Source: Gossypium raimondii
Lineage: Eukaryota; Streptophyta; Magnoliopsida; Malvales; Malvaceae
DNA length: 64,000 nucleotides
Assembly (NCBI RefSeq): GCF_025698545.1
Contig: NC_068575.1
Coordinates: 53,763,980-53,827,979 of the forward strand
Reading direction: 5' to 3'
Both the position numbers and the translations under genes were made by a program. The notes under the pieces are model-generated. The model did not search any database, was not told the origin of the DNA, and saw only the letters and a program-made list of their open reading frames with translations. Of this stretch, positions 49,739 to 63,074 are shown in pieces (position 1 is the first letter of the stretch; every line of letters starts with the position of its first letter).

Positions 49739-51832
49739 TGTTAGAGCTGTGACCCAAATTCTTATTAAAATAAAATACAAGTCACAAGATAGGGGGTCCA
49801 CGAGGGTGAAGGTCGAAGCTGATCTAGTTGCTTATACTTTAAATGCGACTGAAGAAATAAATAGAAATCAAAAGCCATCTACTTATTCCGAGGTAGTTAG
49901 TTGTGAAGACTCAGAAAAGTGGATATTTGTCATGTAAGAAGAGATGGAGTCACTCCACAAGAACAGAACATGTGATCTTGTGAAGCTTCCTAAATGTAAG
50001 AAGGTTGTTTATTGTAAATGGTGTTTAAGAGGGAAGAAGGGACTCTAGTGGTTGAAGAACCCAAATATAAAATAATACTTGTCGCAAAGGGTTACAGTCA
50101 GATTCCAGGTATGGACTTCACAGATGTGTTTTCTCCAGTTGTGAAGCACAGTTCGATTTGAGTCTTACTTGGTATTGTAGCCATGTATGATTTGGAGCTC
50201 GAACAGTTAGATGTAAAAATAACGTTTTTGCATAGAGAACTTGATGAGGACATTTATATGTAACAACCAGAGGGGTTTACAATCTCAGAAAAAGAGGACT
50301 ATGTTTGCTTACGGAAAAAGTCTTTTTACTGTTTAAAACAGTCACCAAGACAATGGTACAAGAGGTTTGATTCCTTTATGACTTCTCATGATTTCAAAAG
50401 AAGTAACTTTGGCAGTTGTGTTTATTTTAAGAAAAACAGTGATGGTTCTTTTGTGTGTCTACTCATCTATGTTGATGACATATTGATAGTGGCAAAAGAT
50501 AAAAGAGAGATGAGAAAAGTCAAAACCCAACTTAGTGAAGGATTTAAAATGAAGGATTTGTGAGTAGCAAAGAAGATACTTTGTATTGAGATTTTCAGAG
50601 ATTGAAAAGCAAGTAAATTGTACCTAAGTTAGAAAGGGCACATTGAGAAAGTTCTTTGTAGGTTCAATATGCAGAGTGCTAAGCTTGTTAGTACTCCTTT
50701 GGCGACCTATTTCAGATTCATCAGCTTTGTCTCCACATTCAGATGATGAGATTGTTTACATGTCAAATGTTCTATATTCTAGTATAGTAGTATCTCTTAC
50801 GTATACTATGGTTTGTTCACATCTAGATCTATCATATGTAGTCAGTGCAGCTGTAGATACATGGCGAATTTCGGTAAAGAACACTGGAAAGCATTTTAGT
50901 GGATTTCGAGATACTTACGAGGCACTACTGTTGTTTACTTACAGTTTGGAAGAAATAGAGATGAAGTCATTGGGTATGTTGATATTGATTTTGCTTGAGA
51001 CCTTGACAAAAGAAGATCTCTCACAAATTATGTCTTTACAATTAGGGGTTGCGCAATCAGTTGGAAAGCCACCTTGCAAACTACTGTCACTTTGTTTACC
51101 ACAGAAGTTGAGTACATGGCGATTACTGAGGTTTGTAAAGAGCTATTTGGTTAAAGGGGCTCTTTATTGAACTTAATAAAGGCCTTCAAATTAGTATAGT
51201 ATTTTGTGATAGTCAAAGTGTCATCTTCCTTACGAAAGATCAAATGTTTCATGAGAGAACAAAGCACATTGATGCTCGGTATCATTTTGTTCGTGATATT
51301 ATTGCTCGTAGTGATATTGTTGTGTGCAAAATTAGTACTCATGATAAACCTGCAGATATGATGACTAAGCCACTTCTTATAACCAAGTTTGAGCATTGCT
51401 TAGACTTGGTTGGTGTTCATTATTGAAGATAAACCCTTAAGGGGTTTCATGAAAAAGGTGGAGAACTTGTTTATTGAGAATTCATGTCAAGGTGGAGATT
51501 GTTAGAGTTGTGACCCAAATTCTTATTAAATTCAAATACAAGTGGCAAGAGAGGGAATCCACGAGAGGGAAGGTGTTTACTTTCTCTATTTGATATTGAT
51601 TTGAATAAGGTGTTTCAACCTTATTGCATTACTTCTATTAGATGTTGATTATAATAAGGTTTTCTAAACTTATAAATAGACGCAATCTATACTCATTGTG
51701 ATCATTCGAATTCGACATAATGAATTTTTTTCTCATCTGCCTGTGGTTTTTTTCCCAAAAGGGTTTCTACATAAAATCTGTGTGTTCTATATTTCTCTCT
51801 ATTCTTGCCATTATCGATATTCTATTTTCACA
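49739..51832 (+). mobile_element. Ty1/copia LTR retrotransposon remnant (fossil, broken)
   Basis: Plus-strand remnant. The right LTR is 51500-51832 (TGTTAGAGTTGTGACCC ... TTTTCACA), preceded by a copia-type polypurine tract (CAAGGTGGAGAT). A shorter related LTR stretch with the same TGTTAGAG(C/T)TGTGACCCAAA start is at the left end, 49739-49813. Flanking AGAAT (49734-49738) and AGAAC (51833-51837) may be a diverged 5-bp target duplication. The body shows reverse-transcriptase traces (LLIYVDDILIVAK near 50460) and RNase H-end traces ([14 protein letters not shown] near 51340), in copia order. The front of the coding region is not recognisable and many breaks are present. It is far older than the copia element at 18.6-23.8 kb. 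Confidence 0.85.
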
Positions 51833-51837
51833 AGAAC

Positions 51838-54800
51838 ATTCATCAATTGAGCAACATCATAGACAATGAAAAAGGGATTCTTTTTCTTGTCTTGTACATT
51901 TTTTAATTGCGCTTTCATTTGCTTCTCTGTATATGGTTCATGGAGGTGTTAAACTCCCTTGGTGCGACCCAAGGGTAGCTTGTTGTCGATTCCTAGTTCC
52001 ATTTGGTGGCATGTTTCTTGATCGTAAAATATGGAATAGCTTGACTTGAGTCACTTCCAAAACTTTTACTTCCATCAATTTTCTCGCAAACTAGGCCAAC
52101 AAGGCCTTTACTATTTCCAATACCACAAGAATGTGTGCTCACCAATCTTTGATAAACCAAATAGTTGTTATTAAGATAAGGGTCGGTTTATCTATATGAA
52201 AGATATATCGGGCATCTTTCTTTTCCCATAGCGATGAAAGAGCTTGGTACATGAAAGTTGAGTAGGGGTGCCCAACTTGGAGGATAAAGTTGCTAAGGGA
52301 CAATATAATAGTTATAAGCTAGGGTCCTCATTTGCTCTCATTGATTTGTTGAAGCTAAATCTTGTCTAGGTAATTTAAATGCTTGTGGGTTACTCTATGT
52401 TGGGAATTTGTGCCCTTAGTATAGTTATTTAAGCATTTATACTTGTAATTTTTCAAACAGAATGGTTAATCAAATTTCATATATAGTTCAATTAATTTCT
52501 TTTGTATATTTGTCCTATTTGGTTTTTGCACGACAAGGAAAAATGAACAAAACATATATTGGCACATTAGTTACCTAAGATTTAACCAATACTAAGTTGT
52601 ATCATAAGGGTGAGTTTATGATCCAAGAAAACAACTTAATTAGTAAGTAATCTAAATGGTACATAATCTAAGGAATCAAAATGAGCAAATTATTCAGTGG
52701 ACTATTATATTGTCTATTAAGTCCAATTGGGAAGATAATTTATCTTGGGTATTAGAGCGGATATACATCGGACATGACCTAAATTGAATTGATCATGGAT
52801 CCGTTGGTATATTGGGTATATGAATTATGTATGGCATGAGTTCACCTACAATAGTGGAATTCATAGCTCAATTAAAAAGTAAATGATATCTTATCATCGA
52901 CATTGTATGAATTATAGAAAATGAGTGTGGTTATAGGTCATTAGTTAAAGACGAATGATTGTTATTAATATTTGTTAGTAATAATATTTTTCATTGTGCA
53001 AGTTGCAATGGTGGTTATGAGATAAAATATGAGTATTTTAGATTAATAGATTTAACCCAAAAAGATTAAGGATTTAAGTTTTCTATTAAATATTATTTTA
53101 ATGTGTATGTGTAGCCCACCACATAATGTTCTAAAGAGATTTTAGGTTTTCTATTAAAATATTATTTTCCCTCTCTTTTTGTTCAAGTAATACTCTTGTG
53201 ATTTTCCCTATAAATAGAGATTATGAGATTGCCAAATATTCACATCAGTCATATATGGATACTCTGTCGAAATTTAGGAAAAACTATTTAGCTACAAATA
53301 AATTCGATTTTTCGTAAGTACTTGTGAAAGTAATTTCGATTTTGGTTGCCTTAGAGAAAGTGAACTTTCTCCACTAGAAAGTTATAGTTTTCATTTAGTG
53401 TTTCGTTTGAAATAAGAGCTCATTCTCTTCGAAACTGAGGGTTCAAAGGTAAAAAAGAAGATCATTGGTTGAAAGCTAAGTATCCGCTAGTCTCATTAGT
53501 CTAAGAACATATGTACTATGTTTGGTCAAATTTATTGCTATATACAACACAACAAAGGTTCATATTTTATGAAATTTTTTGAATTTCTATTATGTAACAA
53601 AACTATTTTCATAAACAAATTTTCCAACGTTCTAGTTGTGAATGAATGGATCACTCAATTGTCTATTAGGTCTTTAATTCTTGTAAGAAACTTTCACCTT
53701 TTAATGCAATGATGTTAGTCGAGTGTTATCCTATAAACTACCAAGCCAATTTGTCAAAGTTACCTAAAGGCCTTACAAAAAACATTGGGTACCAACTTCT
53801 AGCATGCTCTCACAACATCATTGGAAATAACTTGCACTCGAGGGTGTCAAAGGTGCTCATAATCCTTATGTAACTATTATACTAGTGTAGATGATCCATT
53901 GGATTTTTCGTTCCCTTGTATGTCTCTTTTGGTGGTTTAAAGGAAACTAGGACTGGCTCTGAAGCAACTTAAGAATTCAATGGATCATTTGAGTACTAGT
54001 TTGATGAAACTTCTCTAGGCTTTGCCAATACTTTCAAGAGGTACATTTCCCTCCTCAATACCTCCATTTGCCGCTTGAAAGGAGGACTAATCAATGACAT
54101 GCCCCTTTTTTTCTAGGTTGCAATCTACTCCCATTCTTCTTGTTCTACATGGATGATTCCTATGCCCAATTGTTGATATGATGCTACACCCACTGTTTCT
54201 AGATAACCTCATTTTACCTTTAACTCACGAATAATTTGAGCTTTTTGTTAGATGGTTTCTTTCTATTAGTTGTGTTTTCTAGCAATATCTTAAGTTACTA
54301 TTGTAGCTCAGTGTATTACTGGGTCATGAGCGTATTATTTTGCATGGTGGGGTTCATAACCCATGAGGTTGTAGCTGTTAGTTACCTTTGGCAAGTTCAT
54401 GTTGATTTGAGTAATGTTGAAAATTTCTAGATGGTTGCTCCACCTAAGGTTGTTCGTAGTATTCTCACTGACCAAACAGTTGGTCATATTAGTCGTAAGC
54501 AGAATAACTTTGATATTTCGCCCTTGGTTCTCGCCGCTAATAATGCTCTTATCCATAATCATGATAGTAATAACTCTCATGATTGTGTTGGTTATCTCAA
54601 CATCTATATTGGTTCTGGTAATGTTGAAAATCTCTTCTCATACTTAACCTCGTTTTCTTCCACTTCCGAAATGTTCTAGGTTGGTTAAGCCATACTTTTC
54701 AACTAGTTTCTCATAGATGACATTAATTCATATAAAAATTAAGTTATACAAAAGTATTGTAGTAGACTATCATGGTGGTTCACATCATTTGTGGTGTAGA

Positions 54801-55012
54801 GAGCCACTAAGGATGGAGTTTTAGCATAGTAATGATTAATGGCTAATCTTGTATTGTCTATGTATCTTGTTCTCTTTTGTCCCCTTCATCTTAGATGGAG
54901 TCACCTTATATCAGACGAGGTGAACCACACATGTTCATTATCCTTTCCGCCTTATCCAATCAAGCCATCAATAGAATTTTTTAATTAATTTTTAGTTTAT
55001 TATTCTTCAATA
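51838..55012. other. Fossil retroelement territory
   Basis: No host gene recognised. At 52401 a stretch starts TGTTGGGAATTTGTGCCC, like the LTR of a copia element; its other end is not clear. At about 53711-54230 the minus strand has a weak resemblance to a Ty3/gypsy gag (a FPMML...HARSWY-like stretch). 54790-54900 resembles 48066-48180. All heavily broken, old, and of low confidence as to family. Confidence 0.35.
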
Positions 55013-55998
55013 AGGGTCTGTTTGTTTCATTGAAAATGGTTTTCGAAAAACGATTTCTGGAATATAACTTACTTTACTGGAAAATTTAATACTTTTTTGT
55101 GTTTGGATGAATCTGTGTAAAATATTTTCTGTTGTTTGACAGATTTCTTAAAAATATTTCATAAAAGTTGTTTTCAATGAAACAAACATACATTTGAGGT
55201 TTCCTTATCTTTTCATTGTTTATTTGAGTTTATTTTATATCTATAATTTTATATTTTATAGTTTTTGCATATATTAAAAATATTTTGTTAAATTCAAGTT
55301 TATTACAATGCCATTTTTAGTTACATGACTACCAAGTGAGTATTTTTATTTAAAATGGGACATCAACAAAATTGACAAAAAAATTAACAATGTCAACCAT
55401 TAGACTTGATTTTCAAATGTGAAAAGTGGAGAGACTAAATTCTTGAAAATAAAAGTACAAAAACTAAATTGCAAATTTGCGAAGAGTACATAGACTTATG
55501 ACATATTTTAACCTTTATACTACAAAATATTTATTATTAAAATATTAATATTGAATATTTTGAATAATATTATTTAAAATTATTTTTTAAAATAAATTAT
55601 TAAAATAAAATTGAAATATTAAAGAATTTATTAAAATAATAAATTATTAATATAATTTATTATATGACTAAATATAAATAATTAAATATGTATGTTTAAT
55701 AATAATGAAAATATAATATTTTATATTAACATTTTAATAATTTTAAATATTTTTAAAATAAAAATCAAATTTATTATCAATATAATAATATTAAAATTTA
55801 TTTAACTTTATTTTTATATAAAAATAAAATTATCTCAGTAAATGAGATTATTTCCGGAAAATGACTTACGCTTTTTGAAAGAGTAACTCATTTTACAGAA
55901 AAAAGAGTTCATTTTACGTTGATAAAGTTATTTTTGTAAAACAAGCACAAAAAATACAAAATATTTTCCATAAAAGCTTTTATAGGTAAACAAACCTA
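55013..55998. repeat. Non-autonomous TIR element with AGGGTCTGTTTGTTT end
   Basis: The left end AGGGTCTGTTTGTTTCATTG and the right end (complement TAGGTTTGTTTACC) are imperfect inverted repeats. Both subterminal regions carry GGAAAAT(G/A)-rich phrases such as ACTGGAAAATTTAATAC, TCCGGAAAATGACTTAC and ATTTTCCATAAAAG, a style common to plant non-autonomous hAT or Harbinger elements. Within the left part, 55016-55036 and 55171-55191 form a 21-bp inverted repeat with one mismatch, so a shorter 176-bp hairpin element may be nested or alternative. The interior is extremely A/T-rich and noncoding. Confidence 0.5.
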
Positions 55999-56652
55999 AA
56001 TGATTAACTATTTTTTAATTAAAGAGTTTTATGGATTAAAATAATATTAACTGCGTTATTTATCATTTATGGATGCTGACATCCTCCGCGTTTATATGAC
56101 TGCATGGGTCTGTTATAAGATGGTAATTTAAAAAGTGCTTTACATCTTCACATATAAAATATCCTCAACTGATTCACTTCATTTATTAATTTTAATACTC
56201 AATCTTTAATGGTTCTTAAAATTAATTATTTAAATGGTAATTTCATAATTTTTTTCTTTTTCATTATAGGAGAGCTGGTATGAGAATTATCATAATTATA
56301 TTTATATTTTTATACGTATATTTAAAAGAAGTTGGTACCAAATAAGTGTTTAACAAACTTTTAACAATTATTTCGTATTAGAATAATTATATTTATAACT
56401 AATTTAATGATTTTTAATCATAAACACCAACTAAATATTATATTATTAAATATCATAAATTTAAATAAAATTCTAATCAATTAATTATTTAAATAAATTA
56501 TATTTTAATCCTTGAAATGATATAACATTTTTGCATTTGGAAATAGAGATAGAATTATTCTAGTATGAAACGGTTCGTAAATTTATAAATTATTTTATTT
56601 ATTAAATATTATCTAAAATATATAATTCGCTTCACGAACGCACATGGGTTAA
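55999..56652. other. A/T-rich spacer
   Basis: Very A/T-rich with no gene, RNA or repeat that I can support. It runs up to the target duplication of the Mutator-like element. Confidence 0.4.
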
Positions 56653-57835
56653 AAGTACAAATAGGGGTGAGCAAAACTCGATTCGACTCGAAAAAAAATT
56701 CGAATTTCGAGTTAAACGAATCGAGTTATTCGAGTTATTCGAATCAACTCGAATATTCGAGTTGAGTTTTCGAATTCGAATAACTCGAATAATTCGAATA
56801 ATTCGAATATCAAACTATAATATTTTACATTTTTACCCCAAACTCCCAAACCCTTTTACTTTTCCCTCAAAACTTTTACTCCTTCCCACTTTCCCCCCAA
56901 AACTTTTACTCCCCTCTCCTCCCAACCCCCCAATCTACCCAAAATTTATTTCCCACCAAAATTTTACTCTCTCATTTATTTTTTCTCAAAATTTTACTCC
57001 CAAAAACCCTCAAAACCTTTTATTTTCCCCCAAATTTTACCCCTCCCACTTTTCCCTAAAACTTTTATTCCTTCCCATCCCACCTCCCATCTATCCCAAA
57101 CCCTCCCCCTCCAATTTTTTTTTAAATACTCCCCTATTTACTTTCCCTCAAACTTTTATTCCCCAAAACTTTTATTTTTCCCTAAACTTTTACTTCTCAC
57201 CCTTTACTCTCAAATAAAAATCAAAATTATCCAAAAAATCACTAAACATAAATAGTAATAATTTTATTTATATTATTAAATTAAATTTCACATTTTATAT
57301 TATTTATATTATTGAATTGTTTAGTCATATTGAATATTTATATTAAAATTGAATTATTAATTATGCCATAAAATATTCGTGTTAAAATTTTATATTGGTA
57401 TCAATTTCACATTTTATTTTTAAAATAACTTTTATTAAAAAATCATATTTTTACATTTAATATATTATTTAATTCTAAAATACATAGTGACAAGAATCAA
57501 GATAATTGAAACAACTAAGCAAGCAAAGAAGCTAACCAATATATAAAAATTAATAAATAAATTATGAAGTGATGAAAGTTAATAAAAATTTTGATTAAGG
57601 TGGACAAATTTTATTACGATGGGTGACAATGGTTACAAGGACCCAAAATTATTTTTTAAAATTTAACTCGAACAAATATATTCGATTCGATTCGATTCGA
57701 ATTCCATCTCACTCGACTCGATTCGAGAAAACTTCAAATAAAGTTAGGATGATAAAATGAGATTCGAAAACTCGATTAACTCGAAAATTTTCGATTCGAT
57801 TCGATTCAATCAAATGCTCACCCCTAAGTACAAAT
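56653..57835. mobile_element. Mutator-like non-autonomous element with 10-bp target duplication
   Basis: The element is 56663-57825 (1163 bp), flanked by the perfect direct repeat AAGTACAAAT (56653-56662 and 57826-57835). A 9-11 bp target duplication is diagnostic of Mutator-like elements. The termini are perfect for ten bases (AGGGGTGAGC ... GCTCACCCCT) and continue as degenerate long inverted repeats of TTCGA/CTCGA pentamers for about 100 bp on each side. The interior is C/T-rich on the plus strand (CCCAAACTTTTACT-like phrases), then A/T-rich. The long open frame at 56762-57217 is a low-complexity Pro/Phe/Leu translation of these repeats and is not a gene. No transposase. Confidence 0.88.
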
Positions 57836-58788
57836 ATATTGAACACAGAGAAGTACAGATGTAAAACTTGGCAATGTAAATGATATTTGATGGCCTACTA
57901 TATTAATTATTTTATTCCATTTATAGATTAAAAAAACATAAAGATTTTCTAAAATAAATATATTTAATAATAAATAATAATTTAAAAGTTTACATTAAAT
58001 TTTTTAATATAATGTCTACTTCTATTTATACTTTAAAATTCTTCAATCGAAGAAAATACATACTTAAAAATGTTTAAAATTATAATTTTTATTATTATTA
58101 TAATTATAACGATGTTATTTAACTAAGACTCAACCAACTTCTGAAATTGGGTTTTCATGGCTAAAGAGAAAAATTATTAGAATGAATGTTCTTGACATTT
58201 CGTGCAAGAGAGGTTGGCTTTATGGCATTTTGGTAGGGTTTTCTTCAATAAAAAGTAACTAACTATAAACTCATACATAATAAATGAATGACAGATGCCA
58301 CCAGAAGAATAACTAGAATTAGATGCCTCAATTATTTGGTCACGCAACCATCTTAAAGCGTGTGAATAAGCAAATGTGGCATCTTCCAAACTTAGCTACC
58401 CAAAACGACTTGTCAACTTTTAATTGTTGATGTTTTTTTATTTAAAGAAAAAAAAATCTTCATAAATCCCGGCCTCATTCACATTTACTTTTGCGCGTGT
58501 GAGAATGATAAAAGTATCATGAAGGTGTTTGTATTACGAGTTTGTTCTTTTTATCTAAAAATATGTAAATCAATCTTTATACATTAGTTTAAAAAGTAAA
58601 TTGGTTATCTATGTTAAAAATTTTATCCATTTGTACTGTTAAAAAACCAACATGGCTGACAGAATAACCATATAGTGATATGTGATGTGCCATGTATACC
58701 TCATGTTGATTTACAATGCCAATTTTTAATAATAGAAATTGATGGATTTTTTAATAGAAGGATCAATTTGCTCTTTAGTCTAATGTAC
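57836..58788. other. Spacer between Mutator-like and CACTA-like elements
   Basis: A/T-rich. The stretch 58540-58785 has a style seen in dispersed noncoding plant repeats (CAATTTGCTCTTTAGTCTAATGTA). The minus-strand open frame 58177-58389 has no recognisable domain. Nothing else supported. Confidence 0.4.
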
Positions 58789-58807
58789 CACTACACTAAA
58801 ACAGGCT

Positions 58808-59220
58808 TTTAGCAGCGTTTTTCTAGGCCTTTAGCGGCGCTTTTAAGCGCCACTAAAAGTATTAGCAGCACTTTCACAAGCGTTGCAAAAAGTGCCGCTA
58901 CAGAAGACACCGCTAAAGACCATGACCTTTAGCATCGCGTTTGTCACAAACGCCGCTAAAGACCATGACCTTTAGCGGCGGGTCTGTCACAAACGCCGCT
59001 AAAGACCATGAGCTTTAGCAGCGCTTTTGTCACAAACGCCGCTAAAGACCATGACCTTTCGCTGCGCTTTTGTTACAAACGCCGCTAAAAGACCATGAAC
59101 TTTAGCGGCGCTTTTGTCACAAATGCCGCTAAAGGTCATGACCTTTAGCGTCGCTTTTATTATAAACGCCACTAAAGAACAAACCTTTAGCGGCGCTTCT
59201 AGCAAAAACGCCACTAAAAA
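58808..59220. repeat. Left subterminal repeat array of the CACTA-like element
   Basis: About seven units of 50-60 bp, each of the form ACCATGACCTTTAGCGGCGC then TTTTGTCACAAACGCCGCTAAAG. Each unit contains inverted GCGGCG/CGCCGC cores able to form a hairpin. Short open frames across it are repeat translations, not genes. Confidence 0.85.
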
Positions 59221-59579
59221 CATAACATTTAAAAAAATATTTTAAAATCAAATAATATTCATTTTATGATAAATATTATATTTTATTTTATTTTTTAAAT
59301 TTGAACTTTAAATATACTTTTTAGGATAAATAAAAAATATTATTTAAATTAAATTTTCTATGAAAATTTTAAACTTTAAAACTATATATAAAAATTAATG
59401 AATTTAGTTTTAGAATTTAAAATAATAAATTAATAATACAACCTAAAACAATATCGACAAATAAAATCCACAGAACTACATAATTCTGCTCCAAATGCTA
59501 ATTAATCTTTAAAAGGCCGAAAAAGAGAACTAGTTGCTAGATCAAACAACCACAGCAATAGGCATACCACTGCAGGCCA

Positions 59580-62500
59580 CTATGTTTCCCCAAGGAGTTT
59601 GAGCCATATTAAATCTCCCAGTGACACTCCCCTTGCCGCGGATTCCTCTCCTTCATTGTTATCATGAATTCTGATACCAGTACCACTTTTATCTTCTGTA
59701 GGTAGTCTTTTTTGTGACTCAGACACAAAGATGGGACCCTGAATAAAAATCCCTTTCAGCAGAGTAAATGGAGTCACGTCATATCTGTAATTATTTAAGA
59801 CAAACAATGAAATTGTCAGGTTAAAAAAGAAACAGTTAGAAAGACATTTAAGTGAACGACTATATCAAGCACATTTCTGATCATCCAAAAAACTAGAGAA
59901 TACTACCAAATGAAATATTATCTAAAACAATTCAAGTCTAATATACATGTGCTTCTAACCTCAATATATAGAATCAATCCATTTAGTATCCTCCAAGACA
60001 GATTTTAAGGGAGATGCTAACATTAAGAACTTACCATAACTTCAGACTAAGACAGAAAACTGGAGTTTGGCTATTACTGAAAGGGATAAGAGCACTATAA
60101 ATAAATAAATTAAAAACACATTTAAATCAATGTGGAGCTCCCAACATCTTTTACATCAACGAAATATCAAAGTGGAATGGCTATTCAGAAAGTTAAAGAG
60201 ATAATAGAATAAAAAGCCAATTAACTGATTTTTATGATTCAATCATGGAACCAAAGGGCGTGCAAACAATTTATTATGACAAGTACTCTCAACAGACATA
60301 CAAGCTTGTTCTAATGAAAAAAATGGCTTACTCCTTGAAAAGCTTTTGCATTTCATTTTGTCCTTCAGCCATTGACAAGGCATCACTACCCTGCACAAAA
60401 AATAAGTAGAAAAATTGTAAAACTCATTCATAGTATCATTGTAAAACGTCCATGGAATCTGAACATACTCTGCAATTATGCACAACGGCAGATAACAAAG
60501 ATCCTATTTATAGAGTATAGATTGTTCAAAATAATAACACCACTACAAAGGGAGTCGGCACCGCACCTATTCGAATCAATAATATAAAATGCCGAAGCTC
60601 AAATCACAATAAATAATAAAAATACAAAAACATAAATATTTCATAACCCAAAGCTACTGATACTAAAATAAACTAAGCATCTAGAAGCTAAACCTAACCT
60701 TCGTACATACTAAAATAAACTAAGCTAAACCTAACCATCATTCTGCCATTAAAAAAAATCCCATTATTAACCCCTCAATTTTCTTTCACATATTCCAGGC
60801 TTCAGACGCATAGCTACCTCAATTGTAGCTTTCAACTTATTGCCTTTATTTACCTATTCTCTAGAAGTTCTAGGAACCAGATGCCTGACAGACTAGGCAA
60901 TATTCAGCTGTATGACCCATTCCTTTGCATGTTAGACATGGAATTCTTTTAGAGGATCGACTAACTCTACTCTTTTAGTTTTATTTTTGTATGTGAAAAA
61001 TCAAGGGAAAAAGGGTGAAAACAAAAATAGACAATGCAAATTTAAAGAAATATAAATACTTTAGAACAATATATAAAAAATATCATCGGCCCTAATTTAC
61101 TTATCAGAATTGTATTTAATAGTTAAAGCATAAAGTATAAACTAAGCTAAAATTTAAACAAACAAACATAAACCTTTGGCAGATGAAAGGAATATGAAAG
61201 ATAAGCTTTTTTACACAATACTAATGATAAACAAATTAGAATGACATTGATAAATTAAAAATAAGAGATATGCAATTAGAATGACAGATATGAAATAAAT
61301 TTAACTGCTTTTTTTTTAAATTCAAAACGTAGATGCCAAATGATAAAAGAAAGAGATAATTAAGATATTGAAACCTTTACGGTAGGACTATTAAACTGGA
61401 TATGTTGCGACTTCGACTGTAACTACAGCTGGAAAAGATAGGGTGACAAAATAGAGTTTACTTAACTATGTAAAAGTAAGGGAGGTTACGCAAACCAACT
61501 TCAAAGATGAGCTTTCTATTAAGGACAATCTACTTTTTCTAAGACACATGGAATGTGAGCGATAATAAAAATCAAGAAAATAATAACAATAAACATCTAA
61601 ATCAAATACATTATTCAATTTAAAGTAGTGCCTTTGCATCTACCGTTACTTGAAAAAGCAAGCGATGATTCTATATACTAATTTACTATATAATAATTTA
61701 AACCTATAAGACATTAGGCAAGTTCATCCCACAAACAAATTATTTATCATCACCATAGAACTGTTCAAGACAGGAAATTAGTGTGGGTGATCGACATTTC
61801 TCTATGCTTATCTCTTCAAGTTTGAAACCATAGAGTAATTTGAGACTACCTGAAAGAGCTTCTCACTTCCCTGCAACAACAACAAACCCAAAACAATGGG
61901 TGAGCAGATGCCAATATTGTATGCTGATGAATTATATAAGCTTATGAATATTTCTAATCATATGTATGTAACTTGGATATTGATTACCTCAAGGCAGATG
62001 AATATTTTACCCCCACAAAGGCTTGTAACTATTAACATTAGCTACAACTTCATTCCAAAAACATCATTATTATTAATTCTAAGCACCACATTATCAAACC
62101 AACCAAACAAGGAAAGAATCGAATTTTAGATTAATATTTTCAATCTAATCTAATCTTCAAACAAGAATGAACAACAAGATTCCGGAAAAATAACAATCAT
62201 AATTTTGCTGCTTTTCTTCATGCGAAGAGATTTTAATTTGAAGCAAATATAAATATTTTTTATTAATATTAGACAAAACCCAGGATCAAAAAAGTTTTAG
62301 ATGAACAAATGGACGATAAAAAAATTTGATTTTTAACCCGCAAAAACATTTAAAGGAAAAAACTGAATGAGCTTTATTGGAAAAGTTACCTGATCCAAGG
62401 ATTTTTGGGATGCAGAAATGAAATTTAGGTAAATAAAAGAAGAAGAAATGAACCCTAAAAATAAGCAGAAATGTGAGAGGCGTTTGTGTGTGTTGTCGGA

Positions 62501-62928
62501 GTGGAGTTCAAGTTTTGGTTTTTGGAAATTGAAAGGAAAGGCTTAGAAAGTAATATTTTAATGAATTATATAAGCTTATGAATATTGATTACCTCAAGGT
62601 TGTATGTCGTAATCTTCGCCGCACAAGCCATGCATTTAAACTGCAAAACGTTAGAAGCAACAGGAACAAATGCGTAATCTGAAAAGCACATTGAACCAAC
62701 ATAGTTCAATCCCTGCAAATATCCATATTTTCAGACACTAGACAACTGTAAAATAGTGTCTGCAATGTTACTTTTGTGAGATATTAAAAACAGAATACGT
62801 TGCATTAGTAAGGAACAAGAAAAAGAACCTGCTCGAGCTAATAGTCGCAATCCCTTTTTGCTCTTTTTCTCATCGTTTCCTTGGTTTCCTGGTTCTGGGT
62901 TCTTCGATTTTGGACCACTTTTATCCAT
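59580..62928 (-). pseudogene. Broken PWWP-domain gene fragment and associated exons inside the CACTA-like element
   Basis: Minus-strand coding-like exons in order: 62928-62829 (MDKSGPKSKNPEPGNQGNDE..., basic Lys-rich); about 62715-62595 (GLNYVGSMCFSDYAFVPVAS then FKCMACAAKITTYNLE, with GT-AG borders); about 61872-61852 (GSEKLFQ); about 60394-60333 (GSDALSMAEGQNEMQKLFKE); and about 59786 down to 59580 (YDVTPFTLLKGIFIQG ... ARGVSLGDLIWLKLLGET). The last matches the start of a PWWP domain, a chromatin-reader fold, where GETWWPAVV is expected. Here the first Trp codon is TAG, after which WPAVV still follows. Phases between the first two exons do not agree, so I call it a pseudogene. The exons between the two repeat blocks suggest capture by the element. 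Confidence 0.5.
61925..62601. repeat. Short direct duplication within the captured region
   Basis: The phrase ATGAATTATATAAGCTTATG, followed by AATATT and GATTACCTCAAGG, occurs at about 61925-61998 and again at about 62559-62601. The second copy runs into the donor side of an exon. It suggests an internal rearrangement of the captured sequence. Confidence 0.55.
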
Positions 62929-63074
62929 TTGAGAGTTTTAAGACGAAGAACAAACAAGAACTGGCTTGGCTTCAGTTGGGAAGAAACACAGATCAGTTGA
63001 ATAAGCTTTTGGGTTTTTTCCTTGGATGTGGGAAATTAGGGATTTTAGGGGGGAAAGTTGGGAATTTTAGAAGA

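Noticed and set aside
52401-53640. Possible solo LTR starting TGTTGGGAATTTGTGCCC
   Set aside because: Only the start looks LTR-like. I could not find a convincing end or target duplication.
56762-57217. 151-residue plus-strand open frame rich in Pro, Leu and Phe
   Set aside because: Low-complexity translation of C/T-rich repeats inside the Mutator-like element.
58808-59220. Regularly spaced repeats resembling a CRISPR array
   Set aside because: Plant nuclear context. The units are diverged and palindromic with no unique spacers, and are adjacent to a CACTA terminus.
58999-59223. Repetitive minus-strand open frame with FSGVCDKSAAK-like units
   Set aside because: Translation of the subterminal GCGGCG repeats of the CACTA-like element, not a repeat protein.
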